Assembly: GCA_002793195.1 (NCBI GenBank)
Contig: PFPT01000017.1
Span: forward strand, 1 to 64,000
Length of the DNA stretch: 64,000 nucleotides
Source: Gammaproteobacteria bacterium CG_4_10_14_0_2_um_filter_38_22
GTDB lineage: Bacteria > Pseudomonadota > Gammaproteobacteria > Coxiellales > Coxiellaceae
Reading direction: 5' to 3'
Both the position numbers and the translations under genes were made by a program. Positions 16,454-25,265 of the stretch are shown one piece after another. Below the pieces are notes generated by a model. It worked only from the letters and a program-made list of their open reading frames with translations, was not told the origin of the DNA and made no database searches. Numbering within the stretch: position 1 is the first letter of the stretch; each line of letters begins with the position of its first letter.

Positions 16454-17635
16454 TCACGCACATAGAATACGTCGATATTTTAAAAAAAGGATCAAGCCCG
16501 CTATGCTGAAAACGATAGCGGGAACGGATAATGGCAGCGTAGATGAAAGCGTGTTGTGAATCAGCAGTGCACCTATAGCAGCAGAAAACACAAATCGATA
16601 AGCGCCACCTAATGCCGAAGCAGCGCCTGCGTTATCTGAAAATGGCTCCATTGCCCCTCCACTGCCTGCACCCAAACAAAATGTACCCCCAACACCAATT
16701 AATAACATCGGCCAAATAAAATTATAAATGGTCAATCCTGTTATAAAATACCAGACAGTCATGACAATACCGCCGACCAATGTAATTAAAAATCCAAGCA
16801 ACAACGTACGATAAATACCCAACTTAGCAACAATAGCACCAGACAAGAAACTGCCAATAAAAAATGAAACCCCCATAAAACAAAAATAAAAACCATAATC
16901 AATTTCAGGAATATGCAACAAACGAATAATAATGTAAGAAGAAATTGAACAAAACAAATAAAGATAAGACAACCCAATGCCGGTCGCGAAAGTATAAATC
17001 AAAAAAATGGGGTTTGATCCTATTTCTCGATAGGTTTTAAAAATAGAGGTATTGAATTTTGTTCGACGCGCTAAAGGCAGTGTTTCTTTTAATCCGAAAA
17101 AAACAGTAAGGAAAGCAATGACTGCAATAACCAACAAGGCTAAAAAAGTAGATGGCCAACCATAATACACATCGAGATATCCGCCAATAAATGGCGCAAA
17201 CATAGGTGAAAACGCAATAATGCCATTTAAAAAGCTATACACTTTTGCACTTTCCACGCCAGAAAAAACATCACGCACAATAGCAAATCCAACCACCATC
17301 ATGCCGCAAGCGCCAATGGCTTGTACAATGCGTGATAAAATCAAAGTTTCAATAGAAACTGCAAATGAACACAACACTGTACCCAAAGCAAAAACAAAAA
17401 TCATCATCTGGCAGAGTAGTTTTCGACCATAGTGATCAGACAGCGGCCCCACAATCAATTGCATTAACCCGGCTGTTAACATAAAAACCGTTAGCGTCAT
17501 TTGCATCTGTGATGCAGAAACATCAAACAACATGGAAATATGCGGCAATGCTGGAACATAAATATCCATAGCAAAAGCCAAACCCACTACAAGCGGTGAT
17601 AATAACAATACCAATTTACGAACAGAATAATTCAT
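16454..17635 (-). CDS. MFS drug exporter, Bcr/CflA family
   Basis: 393 residues with 12 predicted membrane helices. The N-terminal AMDIYVPALPHI and the loop GPLSDHYGRKLL are the family signatures (motif A between TM2 and TM3), and LSRIVQAIGACGMMVVGFAIVRD is typical of Bcr/CflA. A proton-driven inner-membrane exporter of toxic compounds; substrates unknown. Its ATG overlaps the ogt stop by 4 bp, so the two are co-transcribed. Confidence 0.88.
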   Translation of the reverse strand: MNYSVRKLVLLLSPLVVGLAFAMDIYVPALPHISMLFDVSASQMQMTLTVFMLTAGLMQLIVGPLSDHYGRKLLCQMMIFVFALGTVLCSFAVSIETLILSRIVQAIGACGMMVVGFAIVRDVFSGVESAKVYSFLNGIIAFSPMFAPFIGGYLDVYYGWPSTFLALLVIAVIAFLTVFFGLKETLPLARRTKFNTSIFKTYREIGSNPIFLIYTFATGIGLSYLYLFCSISSYIIIRLLHIPEIDYGFYFCFMGVSFFIGSFLSGAIVAKLGIYRTLLLGFLITLVGGIVMTVWYFITGLTIYNFIWPMLLIGVGGTFCLGAGSGGAMEPFSDNAGAASALGGAYRFVFSAAIGALLIHNTLSSTLPLSVPAIVFSIAGLILFLKYRRILCA

Positions 17636-18147
17636 ACTTTCCTATTTTTTTCATGCGCTAATAACCACTTTTTTCGCTCAATTCCACCAGCATATCCTCC
17701 CAACGCACCATTGGCATGAATGACGCGATGACAAGGCACAACAATCGACAACGGATTCGAACCATTGGCATTAGCAACCGCACGAAAAGCAGTGGGTTTT
17801 TTAATAGCAGCAGCCACTTCCAAGTAAGATTGTGTTTTTCCTTCAGGGATTTTTTGCAAAGCTTCCCACACTTTTTTTTGAAATACAGAACCCACAAAAT
17901 GTAATGGCGTTTTAAAAACGATATTTTTTCCTGAAAAATATTGCTTTATCTCAGCAGCAATGTTTTTTGTAATCAACGTAGCACCTGTTGTTATAATACA
18001 GTCATATTCTTTTTCTAGTAAGGCTACTTTTTTTTCTATATTTTTTTGATCATGAAATGCTAAAAAATATAATTTTTCTGTATCCGCAATGACAACCATC
18101 GCCCCAAGCAAAGTCTCAATTTGCGCTTTTTTTAAATTCAACTTCAC
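17632..18147 (-). CDS. ogt: Methylated-DNA-[protein]-cysteine S-methyltransferase
   Basis: 171 residues. Repairs O6-methylguanine by suicidal transfer of the methyl group to a cysteine. The active-site motif PCHRVI is near residue 138, preceded by the DNA-binding helix-turn-helix with RAVANANGSNPLSIVVP, where the arginine finger and N-x-N/P-L-x-I pattern are conserved. The N-terminal domain is short and divergent. It is the first gene of the ogt-MFS pair. Confidence 0.93.
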   Translation of the reverse strand: MKLNLKKAQIETLLGAMVVIADTEKLYFLAFHDQKNIEKKVALLEKEYDCIITTGATLITKNIAAEIKQYFSGKNIVFKTPLHFVGSVFQKKVWEALQKIPEGKTQSYLEVAAAIKKPTAFRAVANANGSNPLSIVVPCHRVIHANGALGGYAGGIERKKWLLAHEKNRKV

Positions 18148-18327
18148 TTAAACTCCACATGCTTAAATAGACATTTCAACTTTTCTAACAATAACAAAGA
18201 ATCAGTAACGATAGCATTATAAAAAGCAATTTTAAATTTTCTCATTTCAGAAAAACCCGGTATTGCAGCAAAGAAACGCATCCCTTAACCTATCTCAATA
18301 AAAAGCAAAGCTAAAAAAGAGGGTGGT

Positions 18328-18759
18328 ATGCAAAAACAGCTTAGAGCAAAAGGATTTACGCTTATCGAATTAATGATCGTCATTGCCATTATCGGTATTC
18401 TAGTAGCAATCGCCATTCCATCCTACCAAAACTACACGCGTCGCGCACATTATGCTGAAATCGTACAGGCAACCGAACCTTTTAAACTGGGTGTACAAAC
18501 GTGTTTTCAAATGACGGGCTCGCTCGACAACTGTACTGCAGGAGCAAATGATGTGCCAGACCCCATCGCCTCAGGAAATGGCCCTGATTTAATCGATAGC
18601 ATCGATGTTGCTGCAGAAGGCGTCATTACAGTCACGCCTAAAGAAAAATACGGTATTGAGCCCACAGATACTTACATCTTAACGCCAACAGAAAATAACG
18701 ATACATTAACATGGGCAGCCAGCGGACAAGGTGTTACTCATGGTTATGCCAACGCTTAA
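18328..18759 (+). CDS. pilA: Type IV pilin
   Basis: 143 residues. A short basic leader (MQKQLRAKG) ends at the prepilin peptidase site G9/F10, followed by [22 protein letters not shown] with Glu5 of the mature protein present. The only two cysteines, C59 and C69, are just after the N-terminal helix, whereas many pilins have their disulfide near the C-terminus. The C-terminal part is acidic. GAGGGTGG lies just upstream of the ATG. It heads a pilA-pilB-pilC-pilD-coaE run on the same strand. Confidence 0.92.
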   Translation: MQKQLRAKGFTLIELMIVIAIIGILVAIAIPSYQNYTRRAHYAEIVQATEPFKLGVQTCFQMTGSLDNCTAGANDVPDPIASGNGPDLIDSIDVAAEGVITVTPKEKYGIEPTDTYILTPTENNDTLTWAASGQGVTHGYANA

Positions 18760-18772
18760 TAACGACGACAAT

Positions 18773-20305
18773 ATGTCGCGCGTCTTACTGCAAAATAAAT
18801 TGCTCAATGAAACAGCATTTTTAAAAATACAACAGCACGCAAATATAACGCAACAAAACTTATTTCAATATTTATTACAGCATCATTTTTTAGATGCTGC
18901 TTTGTTTCTTGAAGCTTGCACAGAGACGTTTCAATTACCTGGCTTACAGTTAGAAAATATCAATCGATCTAATTTGGCGTTAGCGGCATTACCGCTAAAC
19001 ATAATGAAAAATAACTTTATACTTTGCGTTTCAAGAAAAAAAACTGGATTGGTCATTGCGATTAGCAACCCCAATGATATTAACATAGCTAACACGCTAT
19101 CTTTTCAAATGAAAATAAATATTGAATTGGTGTTTGTGCGTTATGACACGCTTTGTCGCTTACATAATAGGCATATTAGCGAACAACAATATCAACAAAA
19201 AAATGATTTGAAGAATACACAGCTATCACAAAAAATGGCGCATCAATTATTATCTGATGCCATTCATCGAAACGCATCGGATGTGCATTTTGAGCCTTAC
19301 CAAAAAAATTGTCGCGTACGGTTTCGAATTGATGGCCTGTTACATGAAATTATTCACTTTCCACCCCATCTCACTGATAGCATAATCAGCTGTTTAAAAG
19401 TGCTTGCCCATTTAGATATTGCGATTAAACGCATGCCACAAGATGGTCGGCTGACCTTTCGAAGCAATTTAGGATTCACAAAAGATTGTCGCGTGAGCAC
19501 TTGCCCAACACTGCATGGTGAAAAAATTGTGATTCGCTTGCTGGACATGCATACACAAATTCGTCCTATTGAAGCATTAGGGTTGCAACCTAATAATCAA
19601 AAAATGATTTTAAACGCGATTAAAAAACCACAGGGATTAATTTTAGTAACCGGGCCAACAGGCAGTGGGAAAACCATGACGCTCTATACACTGCTACATT
19701 TGCTCAATGAGCATCATCGCAATATTGCCACCATTGAAGATCCAATTGAAATGCAATTAGCGGGCATTAATCAAACACCCATTCATACAAAAAGCGGGCT
19801 TACTTTTTCACATCTACTTCGCACATTATTACGACAAGATCCAGATGTCATGATGATTGGGGAAATTCGTGACCAAGAAACAGCTGAAATAGCAATACGT
19901 GCAGCGCAAACAGGCCATTTGGTTTTATCAACACTACACACCAACAATGCAGCCGAAGCAATCACACGATTATGTCACATGGGTATTGCACCATTTCACT
20001 TAAGCGCTGCGCTCAGTTTAATCATCGCCCAACGTCTCGTCCGAAAATTATGCTTACACTGTCGTGCACAACAACACTGCGTACAATGCACAGATGGTTT
20101 TCAAGGACGTATTGGTATTTTTGAATTGTTGCCCATGAATGCAGATATAAAAGCGATCATGGTTAAACCACACTTGCATCACCTACTTGCTAAAAAAAAT
20201 AACGCACTGGGAAATGCTACATTATGGGAATCAGCATTAGAAATGGTAAAACAGGGTGTCACCACACTCAATGAAATTTATCGAGTTATTCCTTATGAGC
20301 AATAA
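18773..20305 (+). CDS. pilB: Type IV pilus assembly ATPase PilB
   Basis: About 510 residues. Hexameric ATPase of pilus extension. An N-terminal MshEN/GspE-N-like domain is followed by ASDVHFEPYQ, the Walker A GPTGSGKT (294-301), the Asp-box TIEDPIE and GEIRDQETAEIAIRAAQTGH. The zinc motif is C427-x2-C430 and C436-x2-C439, so only five residues separate the two pairs instead of the usual loop of about 20 or more. The exact start is uncertain: 18773 has a weak binding site, and an in-frame ATG at 18746 overlaps pilA. It overlaps pilC by 11 bp. Confidence 0.95.
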   Translation: MSRVLLQNKLLNETAFLKIQQHANITQQNLFQYLLQHHFLDAALFLEACTETFQLPGLQLENINRSNLALAALPLNIMKNNFILCVSRKKTGLVIAISNPNDINIANTLSFQMKINIELVFVRYDTLCRLHNRHISEQQYQQKNDLKNTQLSQKMAHQLLSDAIHRNASDVHFEPYQKNCRVRFRIDGLLHEIIHFPPHLTDSIISCLKVLAHLDIAIKRMPQDGRLTFRSNLGFTKDCRVSTCPTLHGEKIVIRLLDMHTQIRPIEALGLQPNNQKMILNAIKKPQGLILVTGPTGSGKTMTLYTLLHLLNEHHRNIATIEDPIEMQLAGINQTPIHTKSGLTFSHLLRTLLRQDPDVMMIGEIRDQETAEIAIRAAQTGHLVLSTLHTNNAAEAITRLCHMGIAPFHLSAALSLIIAQRLVRKLCLHCRAQQHCVQCTDGFQGRIGIFELLPMNADIKAIMVKPHLHHLLAKKNNALGNATLWESALEMVKQGVTTLNEIYRVIPYEQ

Positions 20306-21494
20306 TACATACGCCTGGATTGGCATTGATCATACCGGAAAAAAAATAGCTGGAAAAATAGGAGCCAACCACAAAGCTGATGCGCAAAAATTATTATTAG
20401 AAAAAAATATTACACTCTTATCTATTCATAAAACCCATGCTGTGTTTTCACATTCAAAAAAATTCACGCAAAAGCATCGATTGGATTTTACGCAGCAATT
20501 ACATTTATTATTACAAGCAGGCATTCCATTAAGTGATGCGCTATCTCTTATTGCAAGCACATCACCTTATCATACCATTCAAAAAATGGCCGCTTCTCTC
20601 AGAGAAAGCATTATTACTGGTATGAGCCTCTCTGCTGCTTTGCATTTTTTCCAGCATGATTTTGATTCTACTTATTGCCAATTGATTGCTGCGGGAGAAA
20701 AAAGCGATGAACTAGAAAAAGTATTGGCGCAACTCATTGAAAGCCAAGAACAGCAACTGCATTTCAAAAACAAAATAACAAAAGCGTTATTTTATCCAGC
20801 TGGTGTTTTAGGTGTCGCCATTTTAATCACAATGGGATTGCTTATTTTTGTTATCCCTCAATTTAGCAGTATTTATGCTAATTTTGGCGCACAATTACCA
20901 AGTATGACACGATTATTAATTTCTATCAGCGGCATGATCACACATCATGCAATTACCATTCTAATTGCACTTGCTGGTTTAATTTCCAGTATACGACTGG
21001 CTTCAAAAAAAATAACAACCCCTAAAAAAATACTGCAACACTATTTATTTTTAGTGCCATTCTATCGATCCTTAGTCATGACAAAACAAGTTTCACAATG
21101 GAGCCAACTGCTCAGCATCACCTTACAATCTGGTATTCCATTATCCGATGCCTTATCGATTGCGCACAAAGCCATTTTATATTTACCCTTAAAGAACCAA
21201 ATGACCGCGGTCAATCAAGACGTAATTGCTGGAAAAACATTATATGCATCACTGGACCACTGCAAACATTTTCCCCTTCGGGCAAAGTACCTTATCTCTG
21301 CTGGTGAAAATGCAGACGCACTTGATATTATGATGAAAAAAATTGCGCATATCTATAAACAAAAACTCGATACGACACTTGATCACTTGAGCAAATTACT
21401 GGAGCCTGTCATGATGATTGGCGTGGCAAGTTTAATTTCAACACTCATCATTGCCATGTATTTACCAATATTTCGAATGGGAAGCGTCATATGA
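20295..21494 (+). CDS. pilC: Type IV pilus inner-membrane platform protein PilC
   Basis: 399 residues with two GspF/PilC repeats: the first around residues 60-190 (LHLLLQAGIPLSDALSLIA) and the second around 265-390 (WSQLLSITLQSGIPLSDALSIA). Each is followed by hydrophobic membrane segments, and the C-terminus is MMIGVASLISTLIIAMYLPIF. Forms the platform that couples PilB to the pilin. Start chosen at the ATG overlapping the pilB stop (20295); it fits the family opening with a tyrosine-rich WIGIDHTGKKIAG segment. Confidence 0.95.
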   Translation: MSNNTYAWIGIDHTGKKIAGKIGANHKADAQKLLLEKNITLLSIHKTHAVFSHSKKFTQKHRLDFTQQLHLLLQAGIPLSDALSLIASTSPYHTIQKMAASLRESIITGMSLSAALHFFQHDFDSTYCQLIAAGEKSDELEKVLAQLIESQEQQLHFKNKITKALFYPAGVLGVAILITMGLLIFVIPQFSSIYANFGAQLPSMTRLLISISGMITHHAITILIALAGLISSIRLASKKITTPKKILQHYLFLVPFYRSLVMTKQVSQWSQLLSITLQSGIPLSDALSIAHKAILYLPLKNQMTAVNQDVIAGKTLYASLDHCKHFPLRAKYLISAGENADALDIMMKKIAHIYKQKLDTTLDHLSKLLEPVMMIGVASLISTLIIAMYLPIFRMGSVI

Positions 21495-22324
21495 TACTGG
21501 GGGTTTTGATTTTTATTTTTGGTGCCGTTGTTGGCAGTTTTCTCAACGTGGTGATTTATCGTTATCCCATCATGCTAGAGCATGAATGGACACAAGCCTC
21601 TTTAATGCATTTAAAACAATCATTGCCCGAAAAATCCAATATTTTTAATTTATGGGCACCTCGATCACATTGCCCTCATTGCAAAACACAGATTCCGTTT
21701 TGGCATAATATCCCCATCATCAGTTTTTTATTATTAAAACAAAAGTGCGCGCACTGTCACCAAAAAATATCAGCGCGTTATTTTTTTGTAGAAATACTAA
21801 CCGCCATATTAAGTGTCATTGTCTATTTAAAGTTAGGCCTAACCTGGCAAACGGCAATGACCTTTATTTTAACATGGGGATTAATCGCACTTTCTTTTAT
21901 CGATTTAAAACATCAATTTCTACCAGACCCCATCACTTATTTTTTATTATGGCTAGGATTGTTTATCTCAACACAACACTTATTTATTTCAATGGCGCAT
22001 TCAATTTATGGTGCTTTAATTGGTTATTTGTTTTTATTTGTCATTGCTAAAAGTTATCTTTTATTCCGAAAAAAAGAAGGCATGGGATTGGGTGATTGTA
22101 AAATGCTGGCCATGATTGGCGCCTGGGTTGGTGCAATCTCATTACTGAATGTATTACTCATTTCAACTATATTGGCTTTAATTGTCAGTGTTATTTTTAT
22201 CGCTGCAGGCAAAATGCAAAAAGGCAATACGATTCCATTTGGACCTTACATCGCAATTGGTGGCTGGATCACACTCTTATTTGGCGCTGACATCACACAA
22301 TGGATAACACAATGGATTCAATAG
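21491..22324 (+). CDS. pilD: Prepilin peptidase / N-methyltransferase PilD
   Basis: 277 residues, polytopic. GAVVGSFLNVVIYRYP opens the protein as in the A24 family. A zinc-binding C61-x2-C64 and C86-x2-C89 pair forms the cytoplasmic methyltransferase-associated loop. Catalytic aspartates are D138 (SFIDLKHQ) and D202 (GLGDCKML). It cleaves and N-methylates the PilA leader. Its ATG overlaps the pilC stop by 4 bp. Confidence 0.95.
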   Translation: MILGVLIFIFGAVVGSFLNVVIYRYPIMLEHEWTQASLMHLKQSLPEKSNIFNLWAPRSHCPHCKTQIPFWHNIPIISFLLLKQKCAHCHQKISARYFFVEILTAILSVIVYLKLGLTWQTAMTFILTWGLIALSFIDLKHQFLPDPITYFLLWLGLFISTQHLFISMAHSIYGALIGYLFLFVIAKSYLLFRKKEGMGLGDCKMLAMIGAWVGAISLLNVLLISTILALIVSVIFIAAGKMQKGNTIPFGPYIAIGGWITLLFGADITQWITQWIQ

Positions 22325-22917
22325 CCCCATTACGTATTGGATTGACGGGCGGCATTGGTAGTGGCAAAACCACCGCTGCACACTATTTTAAAAAATTAGG
22401 CGCATCGATCATTGATGCCGATGCGATTTCACATCAACTCACTGAAAAAAAAACACCCGCTTATGAACAAATCGTGGCACATTTTGGAAAAATAATTTTA
22501 TGTAGTGATGACACATTAGATCGTAAAAAATTACGCGACATTGTTTTCAATCACCCTTCTGAAAAAGTATGGTTAGAAAATTACTTACATCCTTTAATTC
22601 GTGAAGCCATGCAATCTGAAATTAAAAAATGCCACACTCCTTATTGCATTTGCGTTATTCCACTGCTAACTGAATCCAAGGGAATTGATTTTATTGACCG
22701 TGTTTTAGTCATCGATACACCAATCACGCAGCAATTGGCACGCGCAAAAAAGAGAGATGCGACCTCTGCTAAATCCATTGAAAAAATAATTGCTGTGCAA
22801 GCAAATCAATCTGCACGATTAAAAATCGCAGATGATATTATCACTAATGATGGCGATCTAAAATCGCTAGAAAAACAAGTATATAAACTACATCAACACT
22901 ATCTTAAATTAGCATAA
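22300..22917 (+). CDS. coaE: Dephospho-CoA kinase
   Basis: 205 residues. Last step of CoA synthesis: phosphorylates the 3'-OH of dephospho-CoA. GLTGGIGSGKTTAA is the P-loop near residue 15, followed by DADAISHQLTEK with the catalytic Asp, and VIPLLTESKGIDFIDRVLVID. It overlaps pilD by 25 bp; starting at the second ATG (22312) would still overlap. The pilD-coaE adjacency is conserved in gammaproteobacteria. Confidence 0.95.
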   Translation: MDNTMDSIAPLRIGLTGGIGSGKTTAAHYFKKLGASIIDADAISHQLTEKKTPAYEQIVAHFGKIILCSDDTLDRKKLRDIVFNHPSEKVWLENYLHPLIREAMQSEIKKCHTPYCICVIPLLTESKGIDFIDRVLVIDTPITQQLARAKKRDATSAKSIEKIIAVQANQSARLKIADDIITNDGDLKSLEKQVYKLHQHYLKLA

Positions 22918-23008
22918 ATAAGCAAAACGCATCGACACTTTGAAGGTGATGCTATAACGAAAATTTGTGCTACCATAAGTCAATTTTAAAAAGAGCAGCA
23001 GCACAATC

Positions 23009-23827
23009 ATGACAATTGAGCATTCTCCACTCGGTAAAAAAACCGATTACTTGAATTCATACTCACCCGATTTATTATTTCCCATTGCGCGCAAACCAAA
23101 ACGAGATGAACTGGGCATCACAATGCCGCTGCCTTTTTACGGTTATGATTTATGGCATCACTATGAAGTCTCTTGGTTAAACAAAAAAGGCAAACCTGTT
23201 GTTGCTATTGCACAAATCATCGTGCCTGCAGAAAGCCCTTATATTATCGAATCAAAATCACTGAAATTATATTTTTGCTCGTTTAATCAAACACAATTTA
23301 CCGATGAAAAAGCAGTACTGGATCACATCATCACTGATTTATCAAAGGCTGCGAATGCGCCTGTTGCAGTCCATTTATTTGCGCTCAACAACAACACCAT
23401 TAACCATTTCGATAACTTGGTTGGTAACTGCTTAGATGATCTAGACGTGCAAGTTGATGCTTATTTGCCAACACCTGAAATATTACGCACTGAAAATACA
23501 ATCATCACTGAATCATTACATTCTCACTTGCTCAGATCCAATTGCCCCATCACCAACCAACCGGATTGGGGCAGCATTCAAATCAGCTACACAGGCCCGC
23601 AAATCAATCCAGAAAGTCTTTTGAAATATCTCATTTCTTTTCGAAATCATAATGAATTTCATGAACAGTGCGTTGAGCGTATCTTCACGACTATTTTAGT
23701 ACGCTGCAGGCCCACCAAGTTAACCGTGTACGCACAATACACACGCCGCGGTGGATTAGACATTAACCCCTATCGCTCAACCAACTCTCACTTCGAAATC
23801 ACCTATCCTCGGTTAATTCGCCAATGA
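23009..23827 (+). CDS. queF: NADPH-dependent preQ0 reductase QueF (type II)
   Basis: 272 residues, the long bimodular form (E. coli 282). Reduces the preQ0 nitrile to preQ1 in queuosine synthesis. The substrate- and cofactor-binding motif ESKSLKLYF is near residue 80, the catalytic Cys in SNCPITNQPDWG near 180, and FHEQCVE near 215. It is inserted between coaE and zapD, genes that are adjacent in many relatives. The 91 bp upstream contain a weak GC hairpin around 22931-22956 with no U tract. Confidence 0.95.
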   Translation: MTIEHSPLGKKTDYLNSYSPDLLFPIARKPKRDELGITMPLPFYGYDLWHHYEVSWLNKKGKPVVAIAQIIVPAESPYIIESKSLKLYFCSFNQTQFTDEKAVLDHIITDLSKAANAPVAVHLFALNNNTINHFDNLVGNCLDDLDVQVDAYLPTPEILRTENTIITESLHSHLLRSNCPITNQPDWGSIQISYTGPQINPESLLKYLISFRNHNEFHEQCVERIFTTILVRCRPTKLTVYAQYTRRGGLDINPYRSTNSHFEITYPRLIRQ

Positions 23828-23890
23828 TTAGTTTTTTTACAGGCTTCAGCATGCTAGAATTTTATTTTGCAAGCAAGCGGGGCCCTAGCA

Positions 23891-24697
23891 ATGCTACAAG
23901 CAGACATCACGAGCACTACCCAACATAATCTGGTCATTTATGAAATGCCTTTGAATGATGCTGTTCGTATTTGTTTACGCTTGGAAAATTTATTTCATCA
24001 ATTTGAAAAAACAGTCAATGATCCTTCACCGCTCGCCACTCGCACTGCTATGAATGCACTATTGAAAGTATTAGAAGTCACTGATCGTCCAGACATCAAA
24101 TCCAAACTCAGTCAAACATTAACACAATATGCCAATGCATTTAGACAACTGAATCGTTCGCCACAAGTCAATGCACAACGTTTACAAATCGCGCTTAAAA
24201 AAGTAGAAGAGCTCAACCATTATCTACATACACACAATGCACGTATTGGTGAATCATTGCGTCAAAATGATTTTTTATGGCAAATTCGCTCGAACCTCGC
24301 CAATCCTGGTGGCGTATGCGATTATCGTTTGCCTGCCTACATGCTATGGCAAAGCAAACCACACACAGAAAAAGCAAAAGATTTATTGGAATGGATGACT
24401 ACGTTCCAACCACTACATGATATTGCTGAAACCATTTTACAACTCACACGCGAAAGCACACAATTACAAACCGTCACTGCAGAAAATGGCTTTTATCTAC
24501 AACCATTAAATCCAATCACACCCTGTCATTTGGTGCGCGTTGCTATTGCACCACAAGCCAACAGCGTTTATCCTGAATTCGGTGCAGGAAAACATCGACT
24601 CACTATTCGCTTTTTAGAACCCAGTTATTTTGGTTCTGGAAAACCCACTCAAACACAAAAAGTCATTTCATTTCAGTTGGCTTGCTGCAAAATATAG
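23891..24697 (+). CDS. zapD: Cell division protein ZapD
   Basis: 268 residues from the ATG at 23891. FtsZ-bundling protein recruited to the Z ring (YacF/DUF1342). Typical segments are YEMPLNDAVRICLRLENLF at the start, IRSNLANPGGVCDYRLPAY in the middle and the C-terminal RLTIRFLEPS. An upstream TTG-started extension to 23867 is not family-like. It lies in the coaE-zapD context common in gammaproteobacteria. Confidence 0.95.
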   Translation: MLQADITSTTQHNLVIYEMPLNDAVRICLRLENLFHQFEKTVNDPSPLATRTAMNALLKVLEVTDRPDIKSKLSQTLTQYANAFRQLNRSPQVNAQRLQIALKKVEELNHYLHTHNARIGESLRQNDFLWQIRSNLANPGGVCDYRLPAYMLWQSKPHTEKAKDLLEWMTTFQPLHDIAETILQLTRESTQLQTVTAENGFYLQPLNPITPCHLVRVAIAPQANSVYPEFGAGKHRLTIRFLEPSYFGSGKPTQTQKVISFQLACCKI

Positions 24698-24704
24698 GTT
24701 TCTC

Positions 24705-25244
24705 ATGAGCACGAAAAAAAACGAATCCCAAAAAAATGGGCGCGCATCGGATGAAATGCCGTTTGATGAAAATGCTTATGAAGAATCTAATCTATTAATT
24801 GAAGATGAACTAGCATCATTTTCCGAGAGTAACCACGAAGAAAATACAGCTGCGATTGAAGAACTGCATTCCTTGCTTGAAAAATACAATGAAACTGTTT
24901 TGGAATTACGCCACCATTACGAATTACATAATCATGAAAGCGAAACACACTATCAACATTTAATGCATGAATTACGCGCTGAATTAAATCACGTACAAGA
25001 AATGCAAGCGCATGCAGCTGAATCAACCGAAGAACGCAAAGCTGAATTTTTTAATCATCACGCAGAAGCCTTACGTCATGCGAATGAACATTGGATGCAT
25101 CTACAACATCATCTCGAAACCTTATTTGAAGAATTGCTAGACGAAGAAACAGAAGAATTAATAGAGATTGAACATCGCATCAAACATACACTTAAAGAAA
25201 TCGCGCACGAAAAACAGGAAAAAAATGAGGCGTCGACTCATTAG
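24705..25244 (+). CDS. Glu/His-rich coiled-coil protein of unknown function
   Basis: 179 residues, strongly acidic and unusually rich in Glu and His. From about residue 40 to the end it is a nearly continuous predicted coiled coil (for example HHYELHNHESETHYQHLMHEL). No cysteines, membrane segments or signal peptide are present. It follows zapD by 7 bp and occupies the place where yacG (a zinc-finger gyrase inhibitor) is usual, but it shows no YacG motif. His and Glu density could give metal binding; this is only a composition-based guess. Confidence 0.7.
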   Translation: MSTKKNESQKNGRASDEMPFDENAYEESNLLIEDELASFSESNHEENTAAIEELHSLLEKYNETVLELRHHYELHNHESETHYQHLMHELRAELNHVQEMQAHAAESTEERKAEFFNHHAEALRHANEHWMHLQHHLETLFEELLDEETEELIEIEHRIKHTLKEIAHEKQEKNEASTH

Positions 25245-25265
25245 TCAATACCCAGCTTTCTAAGC

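Noticed and set aside
18240-18300. Possible sigma-54 promoter upstream of pilA
   Set aside because: A GG and a GC element are present near 18260-18275, but the spacing is not that of the -24/-12 consensus (TGGCAC-N5-TTGC), so it was not listed.
22918-22985. Possible preQ1-responsive element upstream of queF
   Set aside because: A small hairpin exists around 22931-22956, but no preQ1 riboswitch pseudoknot or U tract could be recognised.
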